A stretch of 11,142 nucleotides of DNA from an uncultured Pseudomonadota bacterium (GTDB lineage Bacteria; SAR324; NAC60-12): the NCBI GenBank assembly GCA_913056375.1, contig CAJXNF010000057.1:1-11142 (forward strand), written 5' to 3'. The position numbers were made by a program, and so were the translations under genes. The notes under the pieces are model-generated. The model had not been told where the DNA came from and did no database searches. It saw only the letters and a list, made by a program, of their open reading frames with translations. Of the stretch, positions 1-6,032 are shown in pieces. Each line of letters starts with the position of its first letter. The first letter of the stretch is position 1.

Positions 1-489
1 CTCACCAATGGCCTTGGCAAGAGCTCGAGCAGCCATTTTTCCACCAAGCACGTTATCAGAAGCCACATAAGACATTGGGAAGTCACCCATGCCAGAACCA
101 TCCTGATAGTTGCCATCGTCAATGAAGGTATCAACGGTGACAACAACGATTCCTGCATCATGGGCGGCCTTCAAGGGAGAAATCAGTTGCTGCTTGTCCG
201 TTGGAGCAATCAAGATTGCATCTGGCTTCTTGGCGATGACGGAGTTGAGAACAGGCACTTGCAGAGTTGGGTTGAAGTCAGGAGCACCCTGAAACATCAA
301 CTCTACTCCCAAACCTTTTGCTGCGAGTTCAGCGCCCTTGCGCATCGTGATGTAGAATGCATCTGTGGTTAGACCTGGAATCAGAGCGATAGTTGGCTTT
401 TTATGACCACCGGCTTGAATCACACTGGTCAGGGCCAATAGCACAAAACCACAGAGCAGCAGACGAAATGCTGAACCAATTTTTTTCAT
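1..489 (-). CDS. Ribose-type periplasmic sugar-binding protein (RbsB-like), partial
   Basis: This is the first 163 residues of a type-1 periplasmic binding protein; the gene runs off the left edge. Residues 1-26 form a Sec signal peptide (KK start, hydrophobic stretch, likely cut after VIQA). The mature part begins with a beta strand (PTIALIP, 32-38) and continues with the classic RbsB core: FYITMRKGAE at 45-54, DAILIAPTD at 90-98, then LISPLKAAHDAGIVVVTVDT, where the strand after the PTD loop carries sugar-contact residues in this family. It would deliver a monosaccharide or similar polyol to an ABC importer whose permease and ATPase are not in the window. The start ATG at 489 has a GGGGAG ribosome-binding site (499-494). 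It lies 359 bases beyond the dehydrogenase stop and may have its own promoter. The substrate cannot be read from the sequence. Confidence 0.85.
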   Translation of the reverse strand, partial: MKKIGSAFRLLLCGFVLLALTSVIQAGGHKKPTIALIPGLTTDAFYITMRKGAELAAKGLGVELMFQGAPDFNPTLQVPVLNSVIAKKPDAILIAPTDKQQLISPLKAAHDAGIVVVTVDTFIDDGNYQDGSGMGDFPMSYVASDNVLGGKMAARALAKAIGE

Positions 490-848
490 AGGTCTCCCCA
501 AATTGGAGTTTGTTGATGAAGAAGCAATGTGGTCATTCACAGAGGTTCTTTATCAAACTGGGCAATTGCTCGATCAGTGAGCGAAAGCCAGAAACTAGAG
601 AGTTCAATCGAACAAGTCAACAAAAATAATTGGTTGAACAAAAATAAATTTAGAAGTTCGTAAAAGTAAGGAAATAACTGGGCGTTGGGGCTTAAGCACT
701 GCTCAGCTTGTAGAATAGTAATTTTGAAGAAGCTTCTAATATGGTTGGGCTTGCCGTAGCAAAGTGTTCGTCGATGTAGTATTAACTACGTAATGTCTGA
801 ACCTACAGTTGAGAGACTGAGGTTGGCAAATTGTGCCAACCCTCGAAT
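490..848 (-). other. Gene-free spacer ahead of the RbsB-like gene
   Basis: This is 359 bases without a supportable gene. It holds, in the minus-strand direction, a hairpin right after the dehydrogenase stop (841-821), and an AT-rich part at about 601-660 with a near-perfect direct repeat (ACAAAAATAA at 620-629 and 638-647). Next to it is an imperfect palindrome GTTCAATCGAAC (602-613, 10 of 12 bases symmetric). These are plausible promoter or operator elements for the binding-protein gene, but no convincing -35/-10 pair is seen. One minus-strand frame is open for about 80 codons, but it has no start codon and no recognisable family. Confidence 0.4.
821..841 (-). terminator. Hairpin after the dehydrogenase gene, terminator-like
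   Basis: GGTTGGCA (821-828) pairs with TGCCAACC (834-841) around a 5-base loop, ending 7 bases beyond the TAA stop of the dehydrogenase. There is no T-tract after it on the minus strand, so it may be an mRNA-end-stabilising or weak termination hairpin rather than a standard intrinsic terminator. Confidence 0.4.
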
Positions 849-1586
849 TTATATCTTGCGGCGAGTCAAACTGAATGTCTGAGATGAAGGGCCTTGTGGA
901 GGTTGAGAGGCCAGGAAAAAAGCTAAGGGGATAACATCCTCAGGTTCTTTGATCCACTCATTGTTTGGATCGAATAGTGAGTCATTAGGATTCTGCGACC
1001 TTTGGCTACTTTGGTATGTTTTGACAGGGCCCGGGATCAACTCATTGACTGAGATTCGATGGGGTTTTAGTTCTTCGCCGAGCACCCTTGTCAGCATCCA
1101 GAGGCCAGCTTTCGATACACAATATGCTGAATTGCCTGCCTCACCAGAGTGACCAAGTCCGGAACCAATCGTAATGATTTTAGCATGCTCGGCTTTCTTA
1201 AGATAAGGCAAAGCTGCGAACGCACAGTAGTAGGCGCCAGTCAAATTCACATCAATAACTTTCTTCCAGTTAGCTGGATTACTGTTTTCGAGCCTTTCAC
1301 GATCAACTGAAATACCAGCATTCAGGAAGAGAATATCAATACTTTGGCAAGAAGAGCCAAAAGCAGAAATGGTTTCAGAGACTGCATCAAAATCACTAAC
1401 ATCTGCAATGAGTGCCTCAGCTTTGCCCCCAGAACTTTGAATATCCTCGACAGTTGAAAGAACTTCCCCATGTGTACGTGCTAAGCACCCAACAAATGCA
1501 CCTTCTTTAGCGAAGGCCACAGCAAGAGCACGTCCGATTCCACGGCCGGCACCAGTGATCAAAACATTCTTGGAATCAAACTTCAT
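849..1586 (-). CDS. Short-chain dehydrogenase/reductase (SDR, classical type)
   Basis: This 245-residue cytoplasmic NAD(P)-dependent oxidoreductase has the usual length for a classical SDR. All hallmarks are present in order: the dinucleotide-binding TGAGRGIG at 11-18, an acidic residue in ADVSD at 61-65, NAG at 89-91, N114 in the VNLTG stretch, catalytic S142, Y155 and K159 (YCVSK), and PGPV at 185-188. The C-terminus (SQTFSLTRRKI) is intact. The ATG at 1586 is the only in-frame start, since a stop lies three codons upstream; its ribosome-binding site is poor. It lies 57 bases after an unknown hydrolase-like gene and upstream of a sugar-binding protein, so oxidation or reduction of a sugar or sugar acid is a reasonable inference. 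The substrate is unknown. A 23-codon overlapping ORF bridges it to the upstream gene. Confidence 0.9.
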   Translation of the reverse strand: MKFDSKNVLITGAGRGIGRALAVAFAKEGAFVGCLARTHGEVLSTVEDIQSSGGKAEALIADVSDFDAVSETISAFGSSCQSIDILFLNAGISVDRERLENSNPANWKKVIDVNLTGAYYCAFAALPYLKKAEHAKIITIGSGLGHSGEAGNSAYCVSKAGLWMLTRVLGEELKPHRISVNELIPGPVKTYQSSQRSQNPNDSLFDPNNEWIKEPEDVIPLAFFLASQPPQGPSSQTFSLTRRKI

Positions 1587-1643
1587 GGGTTTTCACTGCA
1601 AAGGAAGACTGACCAATTTTACCAAAGGAAGCAGAAGTATCGG

Positions 1644-2750
1644 TCATGACAGCAAGTCCGAAATCTGGCTATTGGAGAGGAAGTTATGAACTAGTGGTTG
1701 AGATTGATTTTTCTGTGATTGCTGCCAAGTGACATGAATCCCTTCATCCGTTACGAGGGCATCTACATAACGACTACAACCAGTACCCCATGGCGATATA
1801 AAGTGGGGATGCAGGATTGATATTTTCTGTAAGGCAGGAAAATCTTCGTCAAAGCCAAAATACATACCACTGAGTTCTTCGCAAGAATAGCCCCGAGGTC
1901 TTTGGCGTCCGGAAGCATTTTGAGGTAGCTCGTTCATGCATTCAGCACCATCAAAAAAATAAATAGAGCATGGTGCTAAATCGGCAAATGGACCGATTTG
2001 GGGTAGGGAAAGTCTTGCAGTGATGCGGGTAGTGGCAATATCCCAGGCATGGCCCTTCTCAACAATACACCAGTCTGCAATGTCAAAACCGTTAGATTCA
2101 TTTCTCTTAGCATAACCAGTACTACCAGATGCCCAGGTAAAAGGGTGTGTGCAAAAGAGAATATCACAAGACTTGGAACCCAAAACTACAGGATCCTTGA
2201 CGTGCAGGTGTTCAAATTTTTCAGCACAGATAAGCAGTTCATCATTCGTGGAGTTATTGAAATCAGATAGTGAGTTAGAAGTGATCCTACCAACAGACCA
2301 GACCCCAGTACCTTGTTTCTGATAACCCGATAAGCTTTGGGGATACTCACGAGATTTCTCAACGGAATAAAATATTTCCCAGGTGCCATCAGAGAGTCTA
2401 TTGAGTGCTGAACCTTCAATGGAGAGAACTCTAAAGTCATCATTTTCCAGATCAGATTTAGACCAACTCATTACTTTACGAAAGGAACGAGCTTGATCCT
2501 CAGACTTAAACAGTGACAATTCGAGTCCACGAAGTCCGACTCCTACTCCTGTTCTTGAATCTCCATAATCTCGATACCTACCTATTAGCCAAAGGTTGCC
2601 TAACTCATCAGAGATCATATTGCCGCCGCCAAACCAATATCCTTTTTTCTGCTCATTGGCTGGAATAATGACCCTAGCTTTTTCTTGATCAATCAATCCA
2701 TTGGTGAATTGAATTAATTTTTCAGTGATAAGAGAGTTAATTTGTTTCAT
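1644..2750 (-). CDS. Unrecognised 368-residue protein, possibly a beta-propeller glycosidase/sialidase-like enzyme
   Basis: I do not recognise a named family with certainty. No signal peptide or membrane helix is visible, so it is probably cytoplasmic. It is rich in aromatic residues and short beta-strand-like segments: GYWFGGGNMISDELGNLWLI (37-56), DGTWEIFYSVEK (121-132), HVKDPVVLG (183-191), FTWASGSTGYA (204-214), SIYFFDGAE (262-270) and GIHVTWQQS (337-345). Repeating Asp-Gly and Gly-aromatic turns of this kind resemble five-bladed propeller glycoside hydrolases (GH43/32/130-like) or exo-sialidases, and the acidic residues D186 and D267 could be catalytic; this is inference only. The ATG at 2750 has no clear ribosome-binding site but sits 11 bases after the stop of a decayed sugar-permease gene, which supports an ancestral sugar operon. 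The dehydrogenase follows 57 bases downstream. Confidence 0.6.
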   Translation of the reverse strand: MKQINSLITEKLIQFTNGLIDQEKARVIIPANEQKKGYWFGGGNMISDELGNLWLIGRYRDYGDSRTGVGVGLRGLELSLFKSEDQARSFRKVMSWSKSDLENDDFRVLSIEGSALNRLSDGTWEIFYSVEKSREYPQSLSGYQKQGTGVWSVGRITSNSLSDFNNSTNDELLICAEKFEHLHVKDPVVLGSKSCDILFCTHPFTWASGSTGYAKRNESNGFDIADWCIVEKGHAWDIATTRITARLSLPQIGPFADLAPCSIYFFDGAECMNELPQNASGRQRPRGYSCEELSGMYFGFDEDFPALQKISILHPHFISPWGTGCSRYVDALVTDEGIHVTWQQSQKNQSQPLVHNFLSNSQISDLLS

Positions 2751-2761
2751 AGAACCATACT

Positions 2762-3013
2762 TTATTTATTAGATCCTGAAGTAAGACCACCAATAATTTG
2801 CTTTTGAAAAATACCTGTCGCATATCGTTATCATGAAGAAGAACTAAGGAAAGAGGAAATTCATTCCAAGAAAAATAAATACAATCAATCCAGAAGCAAA
2901 ATTTCTGGTTTCGATAAAGGCAGGATTATTCTCCAAAATATACCAAAGGGTCCACAGCCGTCGATCTTTGCAGCATCCTTGATCTCGAATAAACTAGGAA
3001 TACCTGTGAAGGA
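2762..3013 (-). pseudogene. Decayed MalG-type sugar ABC permease (C-terminal part)
   Basis: Minus-strand translation gives pieces of one permease in different frames. From 3013 to about 2900 one frame reads SFTGIPSLFEI then KDAAKIDGCGPFGIFWRI and ILPLSKPEI, which is the cytoplasmic EAA loop that docks on the ATPase. That frame stops at 2885. After apparent frameshifts, ASGLIVFIF and then SWNEFPLSLVLLHDND (about 2871-2824) match the following helix and its conserved Trp-Asn sequence. A third segment, IFQKQIIGGLTSGSNK and a TAA stop (2812-2762), is the characteristic C-terminus. About 40 codons between the second and third pieces are missing, as is everything before the EAA loop. It cannot make a working permease. 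The unknown hydrolase-like gene begins 11 bases later. Confidence 0.8.
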
Positions 3014-3079
3014 AGCACATGTGCACTTTGAAAGCTCAGCACCACATCGAGTGAACAACTGATTGACTCAAAATATCAA

Positions 3080-3190
3080 TTACCCTTTGACAGCTCCCAG
3101 AGTCAGACCTCGGACGATGTAGCGTTGGGCGAGAAGCGCGATCAGGATGGGGATCGACATGGCAATCATGGTTCGCACACTGAGACGCCA
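3080..3190 (-). pseudogene. C-terminal remnant of a second MalG-type sugar ABC permease
   Basis: The minus-strand frame closed by the TAA at 3082-3080 reads TMIAMSIPILIALLAQRY followed by IVRGLTLGAVKG, the last helix and signature tail of carbohydrate ABC permeases (compare the intact tail FVRGIAAGAVKG of the permease at 8232-9131). The frame is open upstream only to 3214, where a stop occurs; residues before about 3190 no longer look like a permease. The rest of the gene is gone, replaced by the upstream region of the RidA gene. Its tail differs from that of the adjacent remnant at 2762-3013, so this is a distinct permease gene, not the same one duplicated by misreading. Confidence 0.75.
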
Positions 3191-3327
3191 GAGCAAATCT
3201 ACACTTTTTCTTTAGATTTCATTTGAGAGTTTCTCTTCTCACGTACTGTTGGTAGAAGATGAACTCGCAAATCTCATGTATGGTAGATTTGTGATGTTAC
3301 GATTCAACAAAATAATGAGATAGATAC

Positions 3328-3804
3328 ATGGAAAATTCTTATTCTTTTGAAAAACGCCTGCAGGAACTGGGATTGAAAATACCAGCTCTGCCACAGCCTG
3401 TGGCCAACTATGTCCCTGGATTGGAAGCCCAAGGATTGCTATATATCTCGGGTCAGGGGCCACGCAATTCCGAAGGGCAGTTCATTCAGGGAATTGTGGG
3501 GCAGACCCTCACAGTGGAAGAAGCCTATCAACTTGCTCGGCAGACCGGACTCTTTTTACTCTCCGTTGCCAGGCATCAGCTCGGATCGCTAGATCGGATT
3601 GAGCGTATCGTCAAGCTCGTGGCTTTTGTGCGCTGTGGCGCAGATTTCATGCAGCAACCACAGGTGGCCAACGGGGTATCGGACTTGTTGGGAGAAGTAT
3701 TCGGAGAGCGAGGCAAGCATGCTCGCTCAGCCGTAGGGGTGGCAGCACTTCCCGGAGGAATGTGCTTTGAAGCAGAATTGATTTTACAGGTCCGCTCAGA
3801 CTGA
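3328..3804 (+). CDS. RidA (YjgF/YER057c/UK114) family protein
   Basis: This 158-residue cytoplasmic protein belongs to the slightly long RidA subgroup of about 150 residues. Family landmarks are LYISGQGP (38-45), GIVGQTLTVEEA (55-66), LDRIERIVKLVAFV (88-101), and the C-terminal signature HARSAVGVAALP (131-142) followed by FEAE (147-150). R133 and E148 correspond to the Arg and Glu that shape the pocket in RidA enzymes, which hydrolyse reactive enamine/imine intermediates such as 2-aminoacrylate. Members of this subgroup may have other imine-like or unknown substrates. The ATG at 3328 has only a weak AG-rich stretch (AATGAGATAG) upstream. It is a single-gene unit that converges on the propeller gene with 21 bases between stop codons. 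The 137 bases before it show no clear promoter and abut a permease remnant. Confidence 0.9.
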   Translation: MENSYSFEKRLQELGLKIPALPQPVANYVPGLEAQGLLYISGQGPRNSEGQFIQGIVGQTLTVEEAYQLARQTGLFLLSVARHQLGSLDRIERIVKLVAFVRCGADFMQQPQVANGVSDLLGEVFGERGKHARSAVGVAALPGGMCFEAELILQVRSD

Positions 3805-3825
3805 TTGTCTGGTACTGACTATCGG

Positions 3826-4737
3826 CTAGGAGTGAATGGGATAAGCGACGTAAGCGAAACGCTGGCTATCTGGAGCCCAGGAATTGACGTTGATTGTTCC
3901 CTGACCTCCCCAACACGATACTAAACTGCGCATCTCTCCACCGTCTGGATTCATAATCCGCAACTCAACAGCCCGATCAGGTGGGTGCCCTTCTGTGCCA
4001 GGAGGATAGCTGAGGTAAGTGATTTGCTGCCCGTCTGGACTACAATGTGGGAACCAGTTGACTCGCTCATCGTGAGTCAGTTGTTGTACTTCAGAACCAT
4101 CTTGGCGCATCCGATAAATTTGAGCATGCCCAGGCTGCCGAGTTGGTGCTTCTCCGTTGAAATAAATCCACTTTCCATCCACTGAAAATTCAGGCCCGTC
4201 GACAGGCACACTGCCATCGGTCAGGAACTGGTCTGGTCCTCCCTGCGCTGGGATCGTACAGATCCGGGATTGTTTCTCGCCACCATCGGGATGTTCTAAG
4301 CCAACATAGGTTAGCGTCGCTCCATCGGGAGAAATCCCGTGCAGGTAGTAACGAAAATTTCGAGTGGCTTCGTGCTGATTGGAAACACGCTCTGGCTGCC
4401 CTCCCTCAATTGCCACTCGATAGAGATGTCCATCCCGTGAACTGAGGTAAATCTGCTTGCCATCAGGAGATAGCACATGATCGTTGTTCAGATCTTCCAA
4501 GGGAGCGGTGTTGATGCGCTCTGGCCCTCGTTGTCCATCCGGTGAAATTCGAAAAATCCTGCCATCGGCATTGAAGATCAACCAGTTGCCATCGGGAGTC
4601 CAGTTGGGCGCCTCAATCAACTCTGCCGTTTCATAGATTACGGTGCTTTCCCCGTTCTCACAGTCCACGATGCTAAGCTCTGCCAGTTGTCCATCTTGTA
4701 GTCTGCGGCGCTGAGGCCAGGGGCGTTGTGTTGTCAT
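3826..4737 (-). CDS. TolB-like (PD40) beta-propeller protein, cytoplasmic
   Basis: At 303 residues it consists almost wholly of WD40-like PD40 blades. Repeats of the form S/T-x-D-G plus a strand occur at TPDGNWLIFNADG, SPDGKQIYLSSRDG, SPDGATLTYVGLE, SVDGKWIYFNGE, SPDGQQITYLSY and APDSQRFAYVAY, which fits a six-bladed propeller. There is no signal peptide or N-terminal TolB domain, so unlike TolB it should stay in the cytoplasm. Oligogalacturonate lyases share this fold, so a sugar-related enzyme or a ligand-sensing partner is possible, but I cannot assign a reaction. The start is chosen at the ATG at 4737 (MTTQRPWPQ); the frame stays open to an ATG at 4818, but those 27 extra residues overlap the end of the repressor gene and look non-coding. 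No good ribosome-binding site is visible. It follows the LacI-type gene by 43 bases in the same direction, so the two are probably cotranscribed. Confidence 0.8.
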   Translation of the reverse strand: MTTQRPWPQRRRLQDGQLAELSIVDCENGESTVIYETAELIEAPNWTPDGNWLIFNADGRIFRISPDGQRGPERINTAPLEDLNNDHVLSPDGKQIYLSSRDGHLYRVAIEGGQPERVSNQHEATRNFRYYLHGISPDGATLTYVGLEHPDGGEKQSRICTIPAQGGPDQFLTDGSVPVDGPEFSVDGKWIYFNGEAPTRQPGHAQIYRMRQDGSEVQQLTHDERVNWFPHCSPDGQQITYLSYPPGTEGHPPDRAVELRIMNPDGGEMRSLVSCWGGQGTINVNSWAPDSQRFAYVAYPIHS

Positions 4738-4780
4738 AAAGAATGCTTGGTTGAAAGTGTTGGTGTTCTGAATCAAAGGA

Positions 4781-5785
4781 CTAAGTAGTTGGTGGGCGAC
4801 CTGTGCTTTCACGTACAATCAATTTGCCTTCCAGTAGTTGATTTGGAATGGATGCTTCCACGTCATGGATGCGCTCCAGCAGCATACGGACAGCAGTGGT
4901 CCCCAATTCACGGTGAGGCTGACGTACGGTAGTGAGGGCTGGGCAGTAGTGGTCAGCTAGGGGAATGTCATCGAAACCAACGACAGACACGTCTTCTGGA
5001 ACACGGATTTCTTTGCGACGCAGCGCAGCAATGAATCCAAAGGCAGCCTCATCACAGGAGCAAAAGACTGCGGTGGGACGGTCAGTCAGACTTAGCCATT
5101 CTTCAGCTGCTTCTCTGCCAGATTCCACGTTGTAGTGCTTGTTGCAAATCCATGTGGGGGTGAGTCCCACCTGCTGTAGTTCGCTTAAGAATCCCTCCAG
5201 TCGATCTCTGCCTGAAGACAAGGTAGTGGTGCCGGTCACGTGCCCAATCTTCCGATGTCCTAACTCCAGCAAATGACGAACGATTGCTCGTGAGGCGCTC
5301 AGGTTGTCGACAGTCGTCACGGGGACGGGGAGATCTTCCAGGTGTTCATTGACCCCAACGATTGGGATGGGATGGTTTCTGATCAAGTCACCCAGTTCCT
5401 GATTATGTCCCCCAAAAGTCAGGATTCCATCCGCTAGGCTTTGCTGAATGCTTGCGTAGAGCCGACGTCCCCTTTCTGGATTTTCCTGGGTGTTGGAGAC
5501 CAGCACGTTGTAGCCTGCTTCAGAAGCTTCCGCTTCCACTCCCATCAGAATCTGAGAGAAAAATCGACTTGGGGCATCCGAGATCATGACCAGTAGGGCA
5601 TCTGATCTGCGTAGGCGTAGATTCCGTCCAGCAGTGTTGGTCTCATAGCCAATTTGCTGGATGGCTTGTTGAATCCGCTCCAGGGTCTTGGCATTGACAA
5701 TCGCTGGTTGATTGATCGCTCGGCTCACTGTTGCTGGCGATACTCCTGCCAGTCGGGCGACGTCAGTTAACTTTGGATTGCTCAT
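4781..5785 (-). CDS. LacI/GalR-family transcriptional repressor
   Basis: This 334-residue protein has the normal length for the family. An N-terminal helix-turn-helix (LTDVARLAGVSPATVSRAIN, 6-25) is followed by the hinge region (GRNLRLRRSD, 53-62). A periplasmic-binding-protein-like sensor domain follows, with DGILTFGG at 119-126, TTVDN at 157-161, HLLELGHRKIGHVTG at 171-185, DRPTAVFCSCDEAAFG at 235-250 and VSVVGFDDIPLA at 266-277. The intact sugar pocket predicts release from DNA on binding a sugar. The ATG at 5785 places the HTH at the expected distance from the N-terminus. It is transcribed divergently from the gts-like importer, and a palindromic operator lies between them, so it very likely controls that importer and perhaps itself. 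The propeller gene follows in the same direction. Confidence 0.95.
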   Translation of the reverse strand: MSNPKLTDVARLAGVSPATVSRAINQPAIVNAKTLERIQQAIQQIGYETNTAGRNLRLRRSDALLVMISDAPSRFFSQILMGVEAEASEAGYNVLVSNTQENPERGRRLYASIQQSLADGILTFGGHNQELGDLIRNHPIPIVGVNEHLEDLPVPVTTVDNLSASRAIVRHLLELGHRKIGHVTGTTTLSSGRDRLEGFLSELQQVGLTPTWICNKHYNVESGREAAEEWLSLTDRPTAVFCSCDEAAFGFIAALRRKEIRVPEDVSVVGFDDIPLADHYCPALTTVRQPHRELGTTAVRMLLERIHDVEASIPNQLLEGKLIVRESTGRPPTT

Positions 5786-5872
5786 CAGGTGTTTCTGTAG
5801 TTGGAGTGGAACTTAGCCAAAAATTCTACTACATCTTGTTGAGTTCGAAATAATTGTTCGTCACTAAATATC

Positions 5873-5903
5873 TTGACAAAAATCGTATTGCAAGGCTGAT
5901 TAT
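5873..5903 (+). promoter_or_regulatory. Candidate sigma-70 promoter for the gts-like operon
   Basis: A perfect TTGACA (5873-5878) is followed 19 bases later by a weak -10, GATTAT (5898-5903, 4 of 6 consensus bases). The spacing is longer than the ideal 17. Transcription would start near 5910, inside the palindromic operator, leaving a leader of about 120 bases before the ATG at 6033. Confidence 0.5.
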
Positions 5904-5916
5904 GAAAACGTTTTCA
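5903..5916. promoter_or_regulatory. LacI-family operator palindrome
   Basis: TGAAAACGTTTTCA is a perfect 14-base palindrome with the central CG step typical of LacI/GalR-family operators, and it also fits the general cre-type consensus. It lies in the divergent region between the LacI-type gene and the gts-like operon, overlapping or just after the predicted -10, where bound repressor would block initiation. Confidence 0.8.
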
Positions 5917-6020
5917 AAGTTTTGCGTATGAGATTGCTGAAAAAGCCTCTACGGAAAATCCCCTGAAAACGAGGTCTATTGCCGCCTTGCTGTCGTGGCA
6001 GGGGTATCATCACAAAATTC

Positions 6021-6025
6021 GGAGG
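6021..6025 (+). promoter_or_regulatory. Ribosome-binding site of the binding-protein gene
   Basis: GGAGG lies 7 bases before the ATG at 6033 and decides that start. The frame is open further upstream to a TTG at 5979, but initiation there would put 18 residues in front of the signal peptide. Confidence 0.85.
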
Positions 6026-6032
6026 AAGCAAA

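Noticed and set aside
110..372. Plus-strand open frames opposite the RbsB-like gene
   Set aside because: The minus strand here encodes a clear periplasmic binding protein with signal peptide; the plus-strand frames are its antisense.
3797..3811. CAGAC/GTCTG stem at the RidA stop as a bidirectional terminator
   Set aside because: The stem is only 5 bp, spans the stop codon and has no T-tract on either side.
4738..4818. N-terminal extension of the propeller protein by 27 residues to an ATG at 4818
   Set aside because: It would overlap the end of the LacI-type gene, its residues show no propeller pattern, and the MTTQRPWPQ start is more natural; no ribosome-binding site supports the longer form.
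5903..5916. CcpA cre site, which the palindrome also matches
   Set aside because: The periplasmic signal peptides indicate a Gram-negative host, and an adjacent LacI-family gene explains the site better.
5979..6032. TTG-initiated extension of the binding protein
   Set aside because: It would bury the Sec signal peptide 18 residues inside the protein; GGAGG directly precedes the ATG at 6033.
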